DNA from: Halobacteria archaeon HArc-gm2 | GTDB taxonomy: Archaea > Halobacteriota > Halobacteria > Halobacteriales > Haloarculaceae | Direction: 5' to 3' | DNA: 64,000 bases | Assembly (NCBI GenBank): GCA_025517465.1 | Contig: JAOPKE010000001.1 | Location: 868,001 to 932,000 of the forward strand | Part shown: in pieces, positions 51,605 through 62,008 of the stretch | Numbering within the stretch: position 1 is the first letter of the stretch | Layout: every line of letters begins with the position of its first letter | Translations under genes and position numbers: made by a program | Notes under the pieces: model-generated | Database searches by the model: none | Seen by the model: the letters and a program-made list of their open reading frames with translations, nothing else | Told to the model about the DNA's origin: nothing

Positions 51605-52593
51605 GAAGCCACCTCCAGCGCGTCGGCGGCCGCTCGCGCGACGCGCTCGGCGTCGGCAGCGTCGTCCATCGTCGTGTCGGACCTGACGACGGGCCGGTCG
51701 AGGTCAGTCCCGTCATCGTCGTCGAGGACGAACGCGTCCGCAAAGGGGTACGCCTCCGCGACGCCGGCCGTGCTGGGTTCGCGTCCCGTCGCGGCCATCA
51801 GGTCCGCGGCCGGGCCGGAGAACACCTCGTCCTCGACGAACGGGGAGACGGCGACGACGGGCGTTTGCTGAAGACGCTCCTCGAACCCCGGCAGCGCGAG
51901 CATCGGCCCGATGCTCGTGACGGGGTTCGACGGACCGACGACGACTGGATCGTCGAGTGCGGTCAGCACGGCGTCGGTCGGCCGGGCCTCGTCGGCGCCG
52001 CGGAACTCGACGCGCTCGACGGCGGGGTCGCCGCCGCGGGCGACCCACCACTCCTGGAAGTGCTGAGGGCCGTCTGGCGTGTGGACGATAGTCGCGACGG
52101 CGTCGTCGGCCATCGGCAGGAGCGTCCGTTCGAGGCCGAACGCGTCGGCGAGCGACCCCGTCGCTTCGGTGAGCGAGTGGCCTTCGTCGACGAGTCCGGT
52201 CCGGGTGAGGTGGACCGCACGGTCGCGGTCGCCGATGTGCATGAACTCCGCCACGCCGGAGAATCGGCGCCATCGCGAGAGAGGGCGTCCGGCGGTCTGG
52301 GCGTCCTCCGGGAGGTATCGCGGTCCGGCGTCGAGGCCGGCTGTTTCGGCCAGCCGGTGGAGTTCGTCGTGCGTGGCAGCCGTGTCGTCCGCGATGCCCC
52401 ACCAGCGGTTCCGGTCGATGACCTCACCGTCGAGAAAGAGGACGGTGTCGAGGTCCGGACAGACGAGGTGGCCCGCGAGTTCGACGTCGTCACCGGTGTT
52501 GCCGACGACCGTCGTCTCGGCGGGCGGGAAGACCGGGGCGGCGCCGGCGAGTAGCTTGGGGGTCCCCGTGCCACCGGAGAGGAACGTCACCAT
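51601..52593 (-). CDS. cofD: 2-phospho-L-lactate transferase
   Basis: 330 residues. Joins activated phospholactate (or PEP) to FO in F420 synthesis. [13 protein letters not shown] at the start, [22 protein letters not shown] and [16 protein letters not shown] near 215 are the typical CofD blocks. ATG 52593 gives MVTFLSGG; upstream codons are not conserved. First gene of the operon cofD-DUS-like-CitG-like-DUF447; F420 precursor FO relates to the GTP cyclohydrolase III product at 13.3 kb. Confidence 0.92.
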   Translation of the reverse strand: MVTFLSGGTGTPKLLAGAAPVFPPAETTVVGNTGDDVELAGHLVCPDLDTVLFLDGEVIDRNRWWGIADDTAATHDELHRLAETAGLDAGPRYLPEDAQTAGRPLSRWRRFSGVAEFMHIGDRDRAVHLTRTGLVDEGHSLTEATGSLADAFGLERTLLPMADDAVATIVHTPDGPQHFQEWWVARGGDPAVERVEFRGADEARPTDAVLTALDDPVVVGPSNPVTSIGPMLALPGFEERLQQTPVVAVSPFVEDEVFSGPAADLMAATGREPSTAGVAEAYPFADAFVLDDDDGTDLDRPVVRSDTTMDDAADAERVARAAADALEVAS

Positions 52594-52726
52594 AGAGCGA
52601 CGTAGGGGGTAGCGTCGTGATAAAACGTTACACAATCGGTCGGCTATCCCCACCGTCCAGCCCCAGTTGTCAGGCTTGAGAACTGCGGTGTTACCTTCAA
52701 GTCAGTCGAGGGAGACTTTCGCCCTA

Positions 52727-53278
52727 ATGCCCGACGCACGAAACGGGTCCCCCACCGACGTCCACCGGTTCGCACCGGCGGCGCCCGAAGAGGAACACGT
52801 CTATGGCGCCTGTTGCCCCGGCTGGCACTCGACGGCGGACCACGACCACGCCGTCGACGAGTGGGCCGACTTCATGCTCGAACGGGGCATCGACCGGGTG
52901 TGCTATCTCCTCTCGGGCGATCAACTCGACAGCTCCGACGCGGACCAGGGGCGATACGAGCGAGCGTTCGATCCGGAGAACGTCCGACACGTCCCGATAG
53001 CGGACCACCACCTCGCCGATGCGAAGACGCTGGAGACGGAGTTGTTTCCCTTCCTCGACGACGCCGTCGCGAACGACGAACGGGTGGTGGTCCACTGTCT
53101 CGCCGGTATCGGTCGCACCGGCCACGTCCTCGCCGCGTGGCTCGTCCACGGCCGGGATTACGACCCAGTCGACGCCATCGAGACGGTCGAGGAGATGGGG
53201 CGCTCGCCCGCGGAAGCCGAGGAGAAGGGCAACGCGCGCCGCGGTGAACTGTACGAACTGCTCGCACACTTCGCCTGA
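52727..53278 (+). CDS. Dual-specificity / tyrosine phosphatase-like protein
   Basis: 183 residues. The P-loop HCLAGIGRTGHVLAAWLV near 124 has the catalytic Cys and Arg of the CX5R class; an upstream Asp in VPIADHHLADA can be the general acid. Could act on phosphotyrosine or on phosphorylated small molecules. Starts a rightward run phosphatase, HD hydrolase, amidohydrolase, UspA. Confidence 0.85.
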   Translation: MPDARNGSPTDVHRFAPAAPEEEHVYGACCPGWHSTADHDHAVDEWADFMLERGIDRVCYLLSGDQLDSSDADQGRYERAFDPENVRHVPIADHHLADAKTLETELFPFLDDAVANDERVVVHCLAGIGRTGHVLAAWLVHGRDYDPVDAIETVEEMGRSPAEAEEKGNARRGELYELLAHFA

Positions 53279-53382
53279 TCCGGGTGGGATCGGGCGGTCA
53301 CGGGGCCGGCCAGTCAGGGGGCGAGCAATCGCAGGCCGTTCGAGGAACGCATTTTAAAGCGAGACGGCCCGAACGACCAGCC

Positions 53383-54606
53383 ATGACCACCATAAAGGAC
53401 AGCGTGCACGACCACATCGAACTCGATGGGGTCGCCGAGGCGCTGCTCGACACCGCGCCCATCCAGCGGTTGCGCCACGTCAAGCAACTGGGGACGGTGA
53501 CACTCGTCTATCCGTCGGCCAATCACACGCGCTTCGAGCACTCGCTGGGGGTGTACTACCTCGCCGACCAGGCACTGACCCACCTGGGGATCGAAGGCCA
53601 GCAGGCCGAACGCGTCCGCGCGGCGGCCATCCTCCACGACGTCGGCCACTCGCCGTACAGCCACAACATCGAGGAACTCGTCTACCGCGAGACGGGGCTG
53701 TACCACGACGACGTCGACGAACTGCTCGGGACGGGCGACGTCGCCCGCGTCCTCTCCGAGCACGGCCTCAACCCCGACAGCGTCGCCGGTCTGGTCGCTG
53801 GAGAGGGCGAACTCGGCCAGCTGGTCTCCGGCGAACTCGACGTCGACCGGATGGACTACCTCGTCCGAGATGCCCACCACACCGGCGTTCCTTACGGGAC
53901 CATCGACCACGAGCGGCTGGTCCGTGAACTCCGCTTCGTCGACGGTGACCTGGTCCTCGACGAGGGGAACGTCCAGACGGCCGAGTCGCTCCTGCTCGCA
54001 CGCGCGCTGATGAACCCCACCGTCTACCAGCACCACGTCGCACGCATCGCGAAATCGATGCTGCGACGGGCGACGGAACGGTTGCTCACAGAGACCCAGA
54101 CTGACGCATCGGAACTTCGCCGCTGGGACGACAGCGACCTCCTCGTCGCGCTCCGGAACTGCGAGGCGACGGCCGACCTCGCCGGCCGATTGAGCCGGCG
54201 AACCCTCTACAAGCGCTCCGTCTGGGCCGAGATGGACGCCGTCCCGGACCCGCTGCTCGAAAGCGACCACGAACGAGTGCGGTCGCTGGAGCGCGAGGTG
54301 GCGGACTCGGCCAACGTCGACCCCGAACACGTCGTCCTCGACGTCCCGGACGAACCGTCGATGACGGAGTCGACGAGCCGCGTCGTCGTCAACGGGCAGG
54401 TCCGCCCGCTCGCGGAACAGTCGACGCTCGTGAGCGCGCTCCGGGCCGCACAGCACGACCAGTGGCGCCTCGGGGTGTACGCGCCACCGGACGTCGCCGA
54501 CCGGGTCGGTGACGCGGCCATCCGTGTACTCGGGCTGGAACTGGAGGGAGCTCGCGTGCGCGACGTACGTCCGGGCATCCACGCCACTCTCGACGAGTTC
54601 AACTGA
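53383..54606 (+). CDS. HD-domain phosphohydrolase (SAMHD/dGTPase-like)
   Basis: 407 residues. HD motifs: H in TRFEHSLGVYYLA near 53, HD in AILHDVGHSPYSHN near 82, and the late Asp in LDVDRMDYLVRDAHHTG near 160, arranged as in dNTP triphosphohydrolases of the HD family. Substrate probably (d)NTP-type. ATG 53383 gives MTTIKDSVHDHIEL, the usual family start; an in-frame ATG at 53284 is less likely. Confidence 0.87.
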   Translation: MTTIKDSVHDHIELDGVAEALLDTAPIQRLRHVKQLGTVTLVYPSANHTRFEHSLGVYYLADQALTHLGIEGQQAERVRAAAILHDVGHSPYSHNIEELVYRETGLYHDDVDELLGTGDVARVLSEHGLNPDSVAGLVAGEGELGQLVSGELDVDRMDYLVRDAHHTGVPYGTIDHERLVRELRFVDGDLVLDEGNVQTAESLLLARALMNPTVYQHHVARIAKSMLRRATERLLTETQTDASELRRWDDSDLLVALRNCEATADLAGRLSRRTLYKRSVWAEMDAVPDPLLESDHERVRSLEREVADSANVDPEHVVLDVPDEPSMTESTSRVVVNGQVRPLAEQSTLVSALRAAQHDQWRLGVYAPPDVADRVGDAAIRVLGLELEGARVRDVRPGIHATLDEFN

Positions 54607-54626
54607 CCGTGACGGGAACCACGACT

Positions 54627-55652
54627 ATGGAACTCGAAGGGACGATTCTACGCGGGCGATCGTTCGAACCGATGGAGGGACGCGTCGTCGTCGAGGACGG
54701 CGAGATAGCGGCTGTCGAGGCCGCCGACGTCGATAGCGACCGGATAATCCTGCCTGCGTTCGTCAACGCGCACACGCACGTCGGTGACTCGATCGCCAAG
54801 GAGGCGGGGGGCGGCCTCTCGCTGGAAGAACTCGTCGCGCCGCCTGACGGGCTCAAACACCGGCTGCTCCGCGAGGCGAGCCACGAGGAACTCGTCGCGG
54901 CGATGGAGCGGTCGTTCGCGTTCATGGAGCAGTCCGGGACGGGCTCGTTCGTCGAGTTCCGCGAGGGCGGCGTCGAGGGCGTCCGGGCCATCGAGGACGC
55001 GCTGGCCGGGTCGGAACTCGAATCGGTCGTCCTGGGACGCGAGACGGTCGAGGCGATGGACGCCAGCGACGGCTTCGGCGCGAGCGGCGCGAACGACGCC
55101 GAGTTCGGCCGAGAGCGCAAGGCGACGGCTGACGCGGGGAAACTGTTCGGCATCCACGCCGGCGAGGTCGACCCGTCGGACATCAACCCCGCGCTGGACC
55201 TGGACCCGGACTTCCTGGTCCACATGGTGTACGCCGACGACGTCCACCTCGACCGCGTCGCGGACAGCGAGATTCCGGTCGCGGTCTGCCCGCGCTCGAA
55301 CCTCGTCACCGGCGTCGGCGTCCCGCCCATCGCCGAACTCGCCGAACGGACGACCGTGGCGCTGGGGACGGACAACGTGTTCCTGAACAGCCCGTCGATG
55401 TTCCGCGAGATGGAGTTCACCGCGAAACTCGCCGACGTTCCGGCCGCCGAAGTTCTGCGGATGGCCACCGTCAACGGAGCCGAGATGGCGGGGTTGAACT
55501 GCGGTCTCGTCGAGGAGGGCCGCGACGCCCGCCTGCTCGTACTCGACGGCGACTCCCACAACCTCGCCGGTGCGCGCGAGGTCGTCCGCGCGGTCGTCCG
55601 TCGCGCCGGTGTCTCCGACGTGGACCGCGTCGTCGCCCCCGGCAACGCTTAA
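54627..55652 (+). CDS. Amidohydrolase (deaminase-like)
   Basis: 341 residues. AHTHVGDS near 50 (HxH metal ligands), HAGEVD near 178 and GTDNVF near 250 (Asp ligand) fit the amidohydrolase superfamily, cytosine/guanine deaminase branch. A GTG at 54609 gives six more residues. It begins 20 bases after the HD gene. A nucleobase or aryl substrate is inferred from the similarity class only. Confidence 0.85.
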   Translation: MELEGTILRGRSFEPMEGRVVVEDGEIAAVEAADVDSDRIILPAFVNAHTHVGDSIAKEAGGGLSLEELVAPPDGLKHRLLREASHEELVAAMERSFAFMEQSGTGSFVEFREGGVEGVRAIEDALAGSELESVVLGRETVEAMDASDGFGASGANDAEFGRERKATADAGKLFGIHAGEVDPSDINPALDLDPDFLVHMVYADDVHLDRVADSEIPVAVCPRSNLVTGVGVPPIAELAERTTVALGTDNVFLNSPSMFREMEFTAKLADVPAAEVLRMATVNGAEMAGLNCGLVEEGRDARLLVLDGDSHNLAGAREVVRAVVRRAGVSDVDRVVAPGNA

Positions 55653-55685
55653 CCGCTCCCCCGCGTAACTTGTTAGCATAGGACG

Positions 55686-56168
55686 ATGTACGACCGCATA
55701 CTGCTCCCGACGGACGGCTCCGCGGGGATGACGCGGGTGATAGACCACGCGGGTGAACTCGCCCACATCCACGACGCGTCGGTTCACGCCCTCTACGTGG
55801 TCGACACGGCGAGCCTGACGACGATGCCGATGGACGTGTCGCTCGACAGCCTGCACGGACTGATGCAAGAGGAAGGGGAGAACGCCGTGGCGGAAGCTCG
55901 GCGTCGCATGCCCGACGGCGTCGACGTCGACCGGACGATCACCGATGGCGCGCCCGCGACGCAGATCATCGATTGCGCCGACGAGGCCGACTGCGACGTC
56001 GTCGTGATGGGAACACACGGCCGCGGCGGCCTGAACCGCCTGCTACTGGGTAGCGTCGCCGAGCACGTCGTCCGCCGTTCGTCGGTCCCCGTCGTCACCG
56101 TCCGCGTCGGCGAAGAGGTGGACCCGGAGTCCGGCGAAGAATCGCCGCTCCAGCAGGTCGAGAACTAG
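55686..56168 (+). CDS. Universal stress protein (UspA)
   Basis: 160 residues. Rossmann-like Usp fold; start MYDRILLPTDGSAGMTRVI and ATP motif GTHGRGGLNRLLLGSVAEHVVRRSSVPVVTV (G-x2-G-x9-G-S/T) are complete, so it should bind ATP. Role in stress response only by family. Last gene of the rightward run, convergent with birA. Confidence 0.9.
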   Translation: MYDRILLPTDGSAGMTRVIDHAGELAHIHDASVHALYVVDTASLTTMPMDVSLDSLHGLMQEEGENAVAEARRRMPDGVDVDRTITDGAPATQIIDCADEADCDVVVMGTHGRGGLNRLLLGSVAEHVVRRSSVPVVTVRVGEEVDPESGEESPLQQVEN

Positions 56169-56183
56169 TCGCGTCGGGGGAGA

Positions 56184-57116
56184 TTAGACCGGACGCAGGT
56201 GTTCGCAGTCGCCGGCGGTGACGCTCACTCGTTCGTCGCCCGTCTCGATAACCAGGGCACCGGGGAACTCGACGTCGACGGCCTCCCCCTCGACGGTCCC
56301 ACCGGGCGTCTCCACGCGGACTCGCTTGCCCAGCGTCGACGCGTACTCGGTCCACTCGTCCACCGCGCCGGGAAGGTCCCCCTGCAATTCGTCGAGCGCT
56401 TCGAGCACCCGCTGGGTGAACACCCGCCGGTCGACGTCGCCGACCTGCTCTCTGATGCTCGTCACGCCCCGCTCCGCCGGGAGTGCAGACACGTCGACGT
56501 TGGCGTTGATTCCGACGCCGACGACGACCCACGAGACCCGGTCGGCCTCGCCCTGCGTTTCGGTGAGAATCCCCGCGAGTTTGTTCTCGTCGTCATCGAC
56601 CACGACGTCGTTTGGCCACTTGATCCGTGCGTCGACGCCCGCCTCGCGGGCCGCGCGGGTGACCGCGACGGCGGTCGCGAGCGTGAACGCCGGCACGTGA
56701 GCGGCGGGGACTTCGGGCTCGAGAACCAGGCTGAGCCAGATTCCACCGCTCGGCGAGGACCAGGCCCGGTCGAGTCTGCCCTTCCCGCCGGTCTGCTCGT
56801 CGGCGAGGACGACCACGTCGCCGGCGCCGTCCTGGGCCAGTTCACGAGCGCGCCGGTTCGTGCTGTCGATGCTGTCGTGGTACTCGACGTCGAACGGCGC
56901 GTCCAGGCCGAACTCCACGGCCTCGGCGCCGAACTCGGGGACGCCGTCGAGCACGTAGCCCGCGTCGTCGCTCACTATCGTGAATCCGGCCTCGCGGAGC
57001 GCCTCGACGTGTTTCCACACCGCCGCCCGCGAGACGTCCAGCGAGTCGGCCAGTTCGGGGCCCGTGACGGGCCCGTCAGCGAGGGCGTCCAGCACGCGGC
57101 GGCGCGTTGCTTGCAT
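56184..57116 (-). CDS. birA: Biotin-protein ligase with N-terminal winged helix
   Basis: 310 residues. N-terminal winged helix (residues 3-65, RRRVLDALADGPVTGPELADSLDVSRAAVWKHV), catalytic domain with EQTGGKGRLDRAWSSPSGGIWLSLVL, KWPNDVVVDDDENKLAGIL and GVGINANV, and the C-terminal SH3-like domain. Bifunctional BirA: biotinylates carrier protein and may repress biotin genes. The biotin carboxylase operon is next to it upstream, its clear target. ATG 57116; upstream frame is the repeat region. Confidence 0.93.
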   Translation of the reverse strand: MQATRRRVLDALADGPVTGPELADSLDVSRAAVWKHVEALREAGFTIVSDDAGYVLDGVPEFGAEAVEFGLDAPFDVEYHDSIDSTNRRARELAQDGAGDVVVLADEQTGGKGRLDRAWSSPSGGIWLSLVLEPEVPAAHVPAFTLATAVAVTRAAREAGVDARIKWPNDVVVDDDENKLAGILTETQGEADRVSWVVVGVGINANVDVSALPAERGVTSIREQVGDVDRRVFTQRVLEALDELQGDLPGAVDEWTEYASTLGKRVRVETPGGTVEGEAVDVEFPGALVIETGDERVSVTAGDCEHLRPV

Positions 57117-57848
57117 ATCAATCGGTGTTCGCCCGACGACCAAAAACGCATCCAAGGCGGGCTGGCGAACGGGTGGGATGGTTCTGTTGAAATTCACCTG
57201 GTTCACCCACTCTGTCGTGAAATGACTGTTAGGTTCGTTTGCTTCTGTAACGATCAGATGGTTCTGTGATTTGAGTGCTGGACGGGACTGTGGGGACAAC
57301 AACCAGAAAACCCTCGGCGCGCTGGAGTCGCGCGGACCACGCTGCGCGCCGTGGGTACTTGCGGGTCCGTGCTTCCTCCACCCCGCCTCGCCCTTTCATC
57401 CACCAGGCCCGCACCGCAGCCCTGCCCTTCCCCTGGTCGGCCGACGGGACGGCCTCCCGGCCGAGCGGTTGCGGGGCGGTCAGGACGCGTGTCGCTCGCC
57501 GGACGGCGAGCGACCGGGGAGGGGTGGCGGAGTCAATCGTGAGTGCGTTTCATCGCACGAGCGAGGCTGCCCTGGAGGAATGAAAGGGCGAGGCGGGCTC
57601 CGGGAACCCCGGACCGATAAGCACCGCAGCGGAGCCAGGAGCGCAGTCGGTCCGCGGGACCGGAGCGCGCCGAGGGCTTTCGACGTGTTCGCGTCGTCAT
57701 TGGCACCAGTCTCACTGAGACACCAAATCGTTACAGACACGCCCTATATCGAACGAATAGACGTCCCGAACCGAGCAGTCGCTTGCAGTCTCAAAACAGC
57801 CGGCACGAAGAGAGAAACACACTACAGCGCACACCCGACGACTTCCCG
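57117..57848. repeat. Inverted-repeat region between birA and pccA
   Basis: No gene is supported. Two nested inverted repeats stand out: CCCTCGGCGCGC (57311-57322) with its complement at 57665-57676 (flanked by AAAA and CTTT), and a perfect 18-bp pair at 57382-57399 (CCCGCCTCGCCCTTTCAT) and 57580-57597. TGAAAGGGCGAGG and the CCGAGGGCTTT box also occur at 18.0-18.25 kb. The 195 bases between 57117 and 57310 have no repeat and probably hold the birA promoter. Confidence 0.7.
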
Positions 57849-59687
57849 TTACTCGATCACGACGAGTCGGTCGCCCATGTCGACGGAGTCGCCCTCGCCG
57901 ACGGCGACGTCGGTGACGGTGCCGCCGCGTTCGGCGACGATGTCGTTCTCCATCTTCATCGCCTCCAGAACGCAGAGGACGTCGCCGGACTCCACTTCGT
58001 CGCCCTCGGCGACGTTCACTTCGAGGATAGTGCCCTGCATCTCAGCGGCCACCTCGTCGCCGGCAGCGCTCGACCCGCCGCCACCGCCAGAGTCACCACC
58101 GCCGCCGGGCCGGTCGGGTCGCTGGGCGCCGCCGGACTGGTCGAGATCGCCGACGGGAATGGCGGGCGCGCCGCGCTCTTCGAGTTCGACCTGGAAACGC
58201 TTGCCGTTGACCTCGACGGTGAACTCGCGCTCGACGACTTCTTCGTCGTCGCCGTCGGCGGGTGCGGGCTCGGTGCCCCACTGTTCCTGGGCCTCCTCGA
58301 TGCGTTCGGGGTCGAGGTTCTCGTCGAGGTACTTCGTCGTGTGCCGGCCCGCGAGGAACTCCTCGTCGGTGAGCATCAACTGGTGGAAGGGGATGATGGT
58401 CGGGAAGCCCTGGATGTCGTAGTCGGGGAGGGCCCGCTTCCCGCGGGCGATGCACTCGCCGCGGTCCGACCCGTAGGTGATGAGCTTCGCGATCATCGAG
58501 TCGTAGTCGGTCACGAGCGAGTCGCCCTGTCGGGCGGCGTCGTCGACGCGGACGCCGATACCGCCCGGCGGGTCGTACACGTCGAACTCGCCGCCCGTCG
58601 CAGGCGCGAAGTCGTTGGCGGCGTTCTCCGCGTTGATGCGGAACTCCATCGCGTGGCCCTCCAGTTCGACGTCGTCCTGGGCGAAGGTGAGTTCCTGGCC
58701 GGCGGCGACCCGGATCTGCCACTTCACGATGTCGATGTCCGTCAGTTCCTCCGTGACGGTGTGTTCGACCTGGATGCGCGTGTTGACCTCGAGGAAGTAG
58801 AAGTCCGAATCCGCGTCGAGCAGGCCCTCCTCGTTCCGGTCCTCGTCCTCGACGAGGAACTCGAAGGTGCCGGCGTTGTAGTAGTTCCCGGCGTCGGCGC
58901 CGCGACGGGCGGCCTCGCCGATCTTCTCCCTGAGTTCGTCGGTTATCGCGGGGCTGGGGCCCTCCTCGATGACCTTCTGCTGGCGGCGCTGGAGCGAACA
59001 GTCACGTTCGCCGAGGTGGCGCACGTTGCCCTGCCTGTCCCCGAGGATCTGCACTTCGATGTGGCGCGGGTTGTCGAGGAACCGTTCCAGGTAGACCGAG
59101 GCGTTCGAGAAGTACGCCTCACCCTCGCGCTGGGCGGTCTCCAACTGCTCTTCGGCCTCGTCGGGGCCCTCGACGACTTTCTGGCCCATCCCGCCGCCCC
59201 CGCCCTCGGCCTTGATCAGAATCGGATAGCCGTGTTCCTCGCCGAACGCCTTGATCTGGTCGACGTCCTCGACTGGTTCGGTCGTCCCCGGGACGATGGG
59301 GACGTCGGCCTCCCGCATGATCGTCCGGGCCTTGGTCTTCTCGCCGAGGGACTCCATCGCGTCGCTCGCGGGCCCGATCCACGTGATCCCCTCGGTCTCT
59401 TCGACCCGGCCGGCGAACTCGGCGTTCTCGGCCAGGAAGCCGTATCCGGGGTGGATCGCGTCCGCGTCGGCCTTCTGTGCCGCCTCGATGATCGCCTCCT
59501 GGTCGGTGTAGGAGTCGGCCGCCCGGGCGGGGCCGACGTTGTAGGCCTCGTCGGCGTACCGCACGTGCCCCGAGTGTTTGTCCGCCTCGGAGTAGACGGC
59601 GACCGTGCCGACTCCGAGTTCCTCGCAGGCCCGCATCACGCGAACCGCGATCTCGCCCCGGTTGGCCACGAGCACTTTGTCGAACAT
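57849..59687 (-). CDS. pccA: Acyl-CoA carboxylase alpha subunit (biotin carboxylase + BCCP)
   Basis: 612 residues. Biotin carboxylase (1-450): [21 protein letters not shown]-grasp loop [48 protein letters not shown] Gly/Ser linker follows, then a C-terminal biotin carrier domain with the biotin Lys in LEAMKMEND. Carboxylates propionyl- or acetyl-CoA with PccB. 233 bases after pccX; operon order pccB-pccX-pccA. Confidence 0.94.
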   Translation of the reverse strand: MFDKVLVANRGEIAVRVMRACEELGVGTVAVYSEADKHSGHVRYADEAYNVGPARAADSYTDQEAIIEAAQKADADAIHPGYGFLAENAEFAGRVEETEGITWIGPASDAMESLGEKTKARTIMREADVPIVPGTTEPVEDVDQIKAFGEEHGYPILIKAEGGGGGMGQKVVEGPDEAEEQLETAQREGEAYFSNASVYLERFLDNPRHIEVQILGDRQGNVRHLGERDCSLQRRQQKVIEEGPSPAITDELREKIGEAARRGADAGNYYNAGTFEFLVEDEDRNEEGLLDADSDFYFLEVNTRIQVEHTVTEELTDIDIVKWQIRVAAGQELTFAQDDVELEGHAMEFRINAENAANDFAPATGGEFDVYDPPGGIGVRVDDAARQGDSLVTDYDSMIAKLITYGSDRGECIARGKRALPDYDIQGFPTIIPFHQLMLTDEEFLAGRHTTKYLDENLDPERIEEAQEQWGTEPAPADGDDEEVVEREFTVEVNGKRFQVELEERGAPAIPVGDLDQSGGAQRPDRPGGGGDSGGGGGSSAAGDEVAAEMQGTILEVNVAEGDEVESGDVLCVLEAMKMENDIVAERGGTVTDVAVGEGDSVDMGDRLVVIE

Positions 59688-59920
59688 CAGACCGACCTCC
59701 TCGGTGTGTTCGGACGTGGACGGTCGGGCGACCCAGCGCGAGGGGTCCGACGTCGTCCGTACAAATCCGCACGTCCAGTCCGGGATTTGTCAAACATACC
59801 ACTCTGTACCGACAGTCCGACCTTAAAACTATGCGGAGCGGCGTCGTCGAAACGGCCGCTCTGTGGTCCAGAACCGGTGCCTTCGCCTGACGTTGTGTCC
59901 TCGGTCATAGTCGATTGGAT

Positions 59921-60223
59921 CTACATTCGGTCCGTCCGCCCTGCTGCCGTCCATTCGTCGCCCGGTGCGTCGTCTCGAATCCGGATCGTTCGCTGCTGGG
60001 TCGCCTCGATGCGGCCGGCGAAGGTCCACTCCCGACCGTTCCAGTCCGGTTCCTCGCTGCCCGACGAGGCGGCGGCCGCCGCGGCCGCCAGTTCCCCGTC
60101 TCGCACGTGGGCGCCGATAGCGACGGCGATAGCGGCCGCCTCGTCGGGACTCGCCGACGGCACTGCCCGCGTGACGGCGTCGACGAGCGCCGGTTCGACG
60201 GCGCCTGCACTGTCCGTCGACAT
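59921..60223 (-). CDS. PccX-type small subunit of acyl-CoA carboxylase
   Basis: 100 residues; helical, acidic start ([29 protein letters not shown]) and a strand-rich end ([17 protein letters not shown]). Position between pccB and pccA fits the third subunit PccX described in Haloferax, which helps assembly and activity. Assignment is mainly by context. Starts one base after the pccB stop. Confidence 0.75.
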   Translation of the reverse strand: MSTDSAGAVEPALVDAVTRAVPSASPDEAAAIAVAIGAHVRDGELAAAAAAASSGSEEPDWNGREWTFAGRIEATQQRTIRIRDDAPGDEWTAAGRTDRM

Positions 60224-60224
60224 G

Positions 60225-61775
60225 TTAGAGCGGGATATTTCCGTGTTTCCGGTCCGGGCGGTCCGTTCGTTTGCCCCGGAGCGTCTCCAGGTCGCCGATC
60301 AGACGCGAACGGGTCTCCCGCGGTTCGAGCACGTCGTCGACGAACCCGCGCTCCGCCGCCGTGTAGGGGTTGGCGAAGGCGTCGCGGTACTCCTCGATGA
60401 GCTCCGCGCGACGCTGTTCGACGTTCTCCGCCGCGTCGAGCTCGTCGTCGTAGAGGACGTTGACCGCGCCCTGTGGCCCCATCACCGCGATCTCGGCCGA
60501 CGGCCAGGCGTAGTTCACGTCCGCGCCGACGTGCTTCGATGCCATGACGTCGTACGCCCCGCCGTAGGCCTTCCGGGTGATGACGGTCAAGAGCGGCACC
60601 GTCGCCTCCGAGTAGGCGTACAGCAGCTTCGCGCCGTGCTTGATGATGCCACCCGTCTCCTGGTCCTTGCCGGGCATGAACCCGGGCACGTCGACGAAGG
60701 TGACGATGGGGATGTTGAACGCGTCGCAGAAGCGAACGAAGCGCGCGCCCTTCATCGACGAGTCGATGTCGAGCGTCCCGGCGTTGACCCGGGGCTGGTT
60801 GCCGACGACGCCGACGCTGTGACCGTCCAGTCGGGCGAAGCCGGTGACGATGTTCCGGGCGAAGGAGTCGGCCACCTCGAAGAAGGATCCCTCGTCCATC
60901 ACCCCCTCGACGACCCGGACGATGTCGTAGGGCTTCTGTGGCTCGTCCGGAACGACGTCGATCAGTTCCTCGTCGGCTCGGTCGGGGTCGTCCCAGGGCT
61001 CGACGCGCGGGGGGTCCTGGACGTTGTTCTGCGGGAGGTACGAGAGGAGGTACCGGATGTCGTCCATCGCCGCCTTCTCGTCGTCGGCGGTGAAGTGGGC
61101 GACGCCCGATTCGGTGGCGTGGGTCTGGGCGCCGCCGAGTTCGTCGAAACCGACTTCCTCGCCGGTGACCGTCTCGATGACGTCCGGGCCGGTGATGAAC
61201 ATGTGGCTCGTCTCGTTCACCATGTAGACGAAGTCGGTGATGGCTGGGGAGTACACCGCACCACCGGCGCAGGGCCCCATGATGGCAGAGATCTGGGGGA
61301 CGACGCCGCTGGCCTGCTGATTCCGGTGGAAGATGTCGGCGTAGCCCGCCAGCGAGTCGATTCCCTCCTGGATGCGGGCGCCTGCAGAGTCGTTGAGTCC
61401 GATGATCGGTGAGCCCGTCTCGACAGCCTTGTCCATCACCTTGCACACCTTCTGGGCGAACACTTCACCCAGCGACCCACCGAAGACGGTGAAGTCGTGG
61501 GCGAAGACGAACACCTTGCGCCCGTCGACTTCGCCGTAGCCCGTGACGACGCCGTCGCCGGGCACCTTCTTCTCGGCCATGTCGAAGTTGGTGCTCCGGT
61601 GTTCACGCAACTGGTCGAACTCGACGAAACTGTCGTCGTCGAGAAAGTAGTCGATGCGCTCGCGCGCGGTCAGTTTGCCCTTCTCGTGCTGGGACTCGAT
61701 GCGTTCCTCGCCGCCACCCCGCTCCGCTGCCGCCTTGCGTTCGCGGAGGTCATCGACGCGGTCTTCGTGAGTCAC
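60225..61775 (-). CDS. pccB: Acyl-CoA carboxylase beta subunit (carboxyltransferase)
   Basis: 516 residues. Crotonase-fold carboxyltransferase: GFGG-like [16 protein letters not shown] near 90, [13 protein letters not shown] near 125, [13 protein letters not shown] near 150, later [48 protein letters not shown]. Transfers carboxyl from biotin to propionyl/acetyl-CoA; substrate is not certain. GTG 61775 start. Confidence 0.94.
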   Translation of the reverse strand: MTHEDRVDDLRERKAAAERGGGEERIESQHEKGKLTARERIDYFLDDDSFVEFDQLREHRSTNFDMAEKKVPGDGVVTGYGEVDGRKVFVFAHDFTVFGGSLGEVFAQKVCKVMDKAVETGSPIIGLNDSAGARIQEGIDSLAGYADIFHRNQQASGVVPQISAIMGPCAGGAVYSPAITDFVYMVNETSHMFITGPDVIETVTGEEVGFDELGGAQTHATESGVAHFTADDEKAAMDDIRYLLSYLPQNNVQDPPRVEPWDDPDRADEELIDVVPDEPQKPYDIVRVVEGVMDEGSFFEVADSFARNIVTGFARLDGHSVGVVGNQPRVNAGTLDIDSSMKGARFVRFCDAFNIPIVTFVDVPGFMPGKDQETGGIIKHGAKLLYAYSEATVPLLTVITRKAYGGAYDVMASKHVGADVNYAWPSAEIAVMGPQGAVNVLYDDELDAAENVEQRRAELIEEYRDAFANPYTAAERGFVDDVLEPRETRSRLIGDLETLRGKRTDRPDRKHGNIPL

Positions 61776-62008
61776 GACACACCAGCCCTCCTGCGCTCGT
61801 CCATGTACCAGGCCAGGGGAGGGGACGAGAAAAGCGTTATCGGAAACCGAACGATCAAAAATGTAAAATACGGTTCCACCCCCTCCGCCACCACCTATAT
61901 TGAACTAGTGATTCCCGCAATACTGTCGCAGTCGTCGCCGAGCGCCTCCGATGCGTGGACCAGCACCAGACCGTCGGAGTTTTGACGCCCAGTCGCCTCA
62001 GTCCGTGC

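Noticed and set aside
57783-61412. A 1209-residue open frame on the + strand
   Set aside because: It is antisense to the pccA-pccX-pccB operon; the sequence is a high-GC shadow of those genes with no domain of its own.
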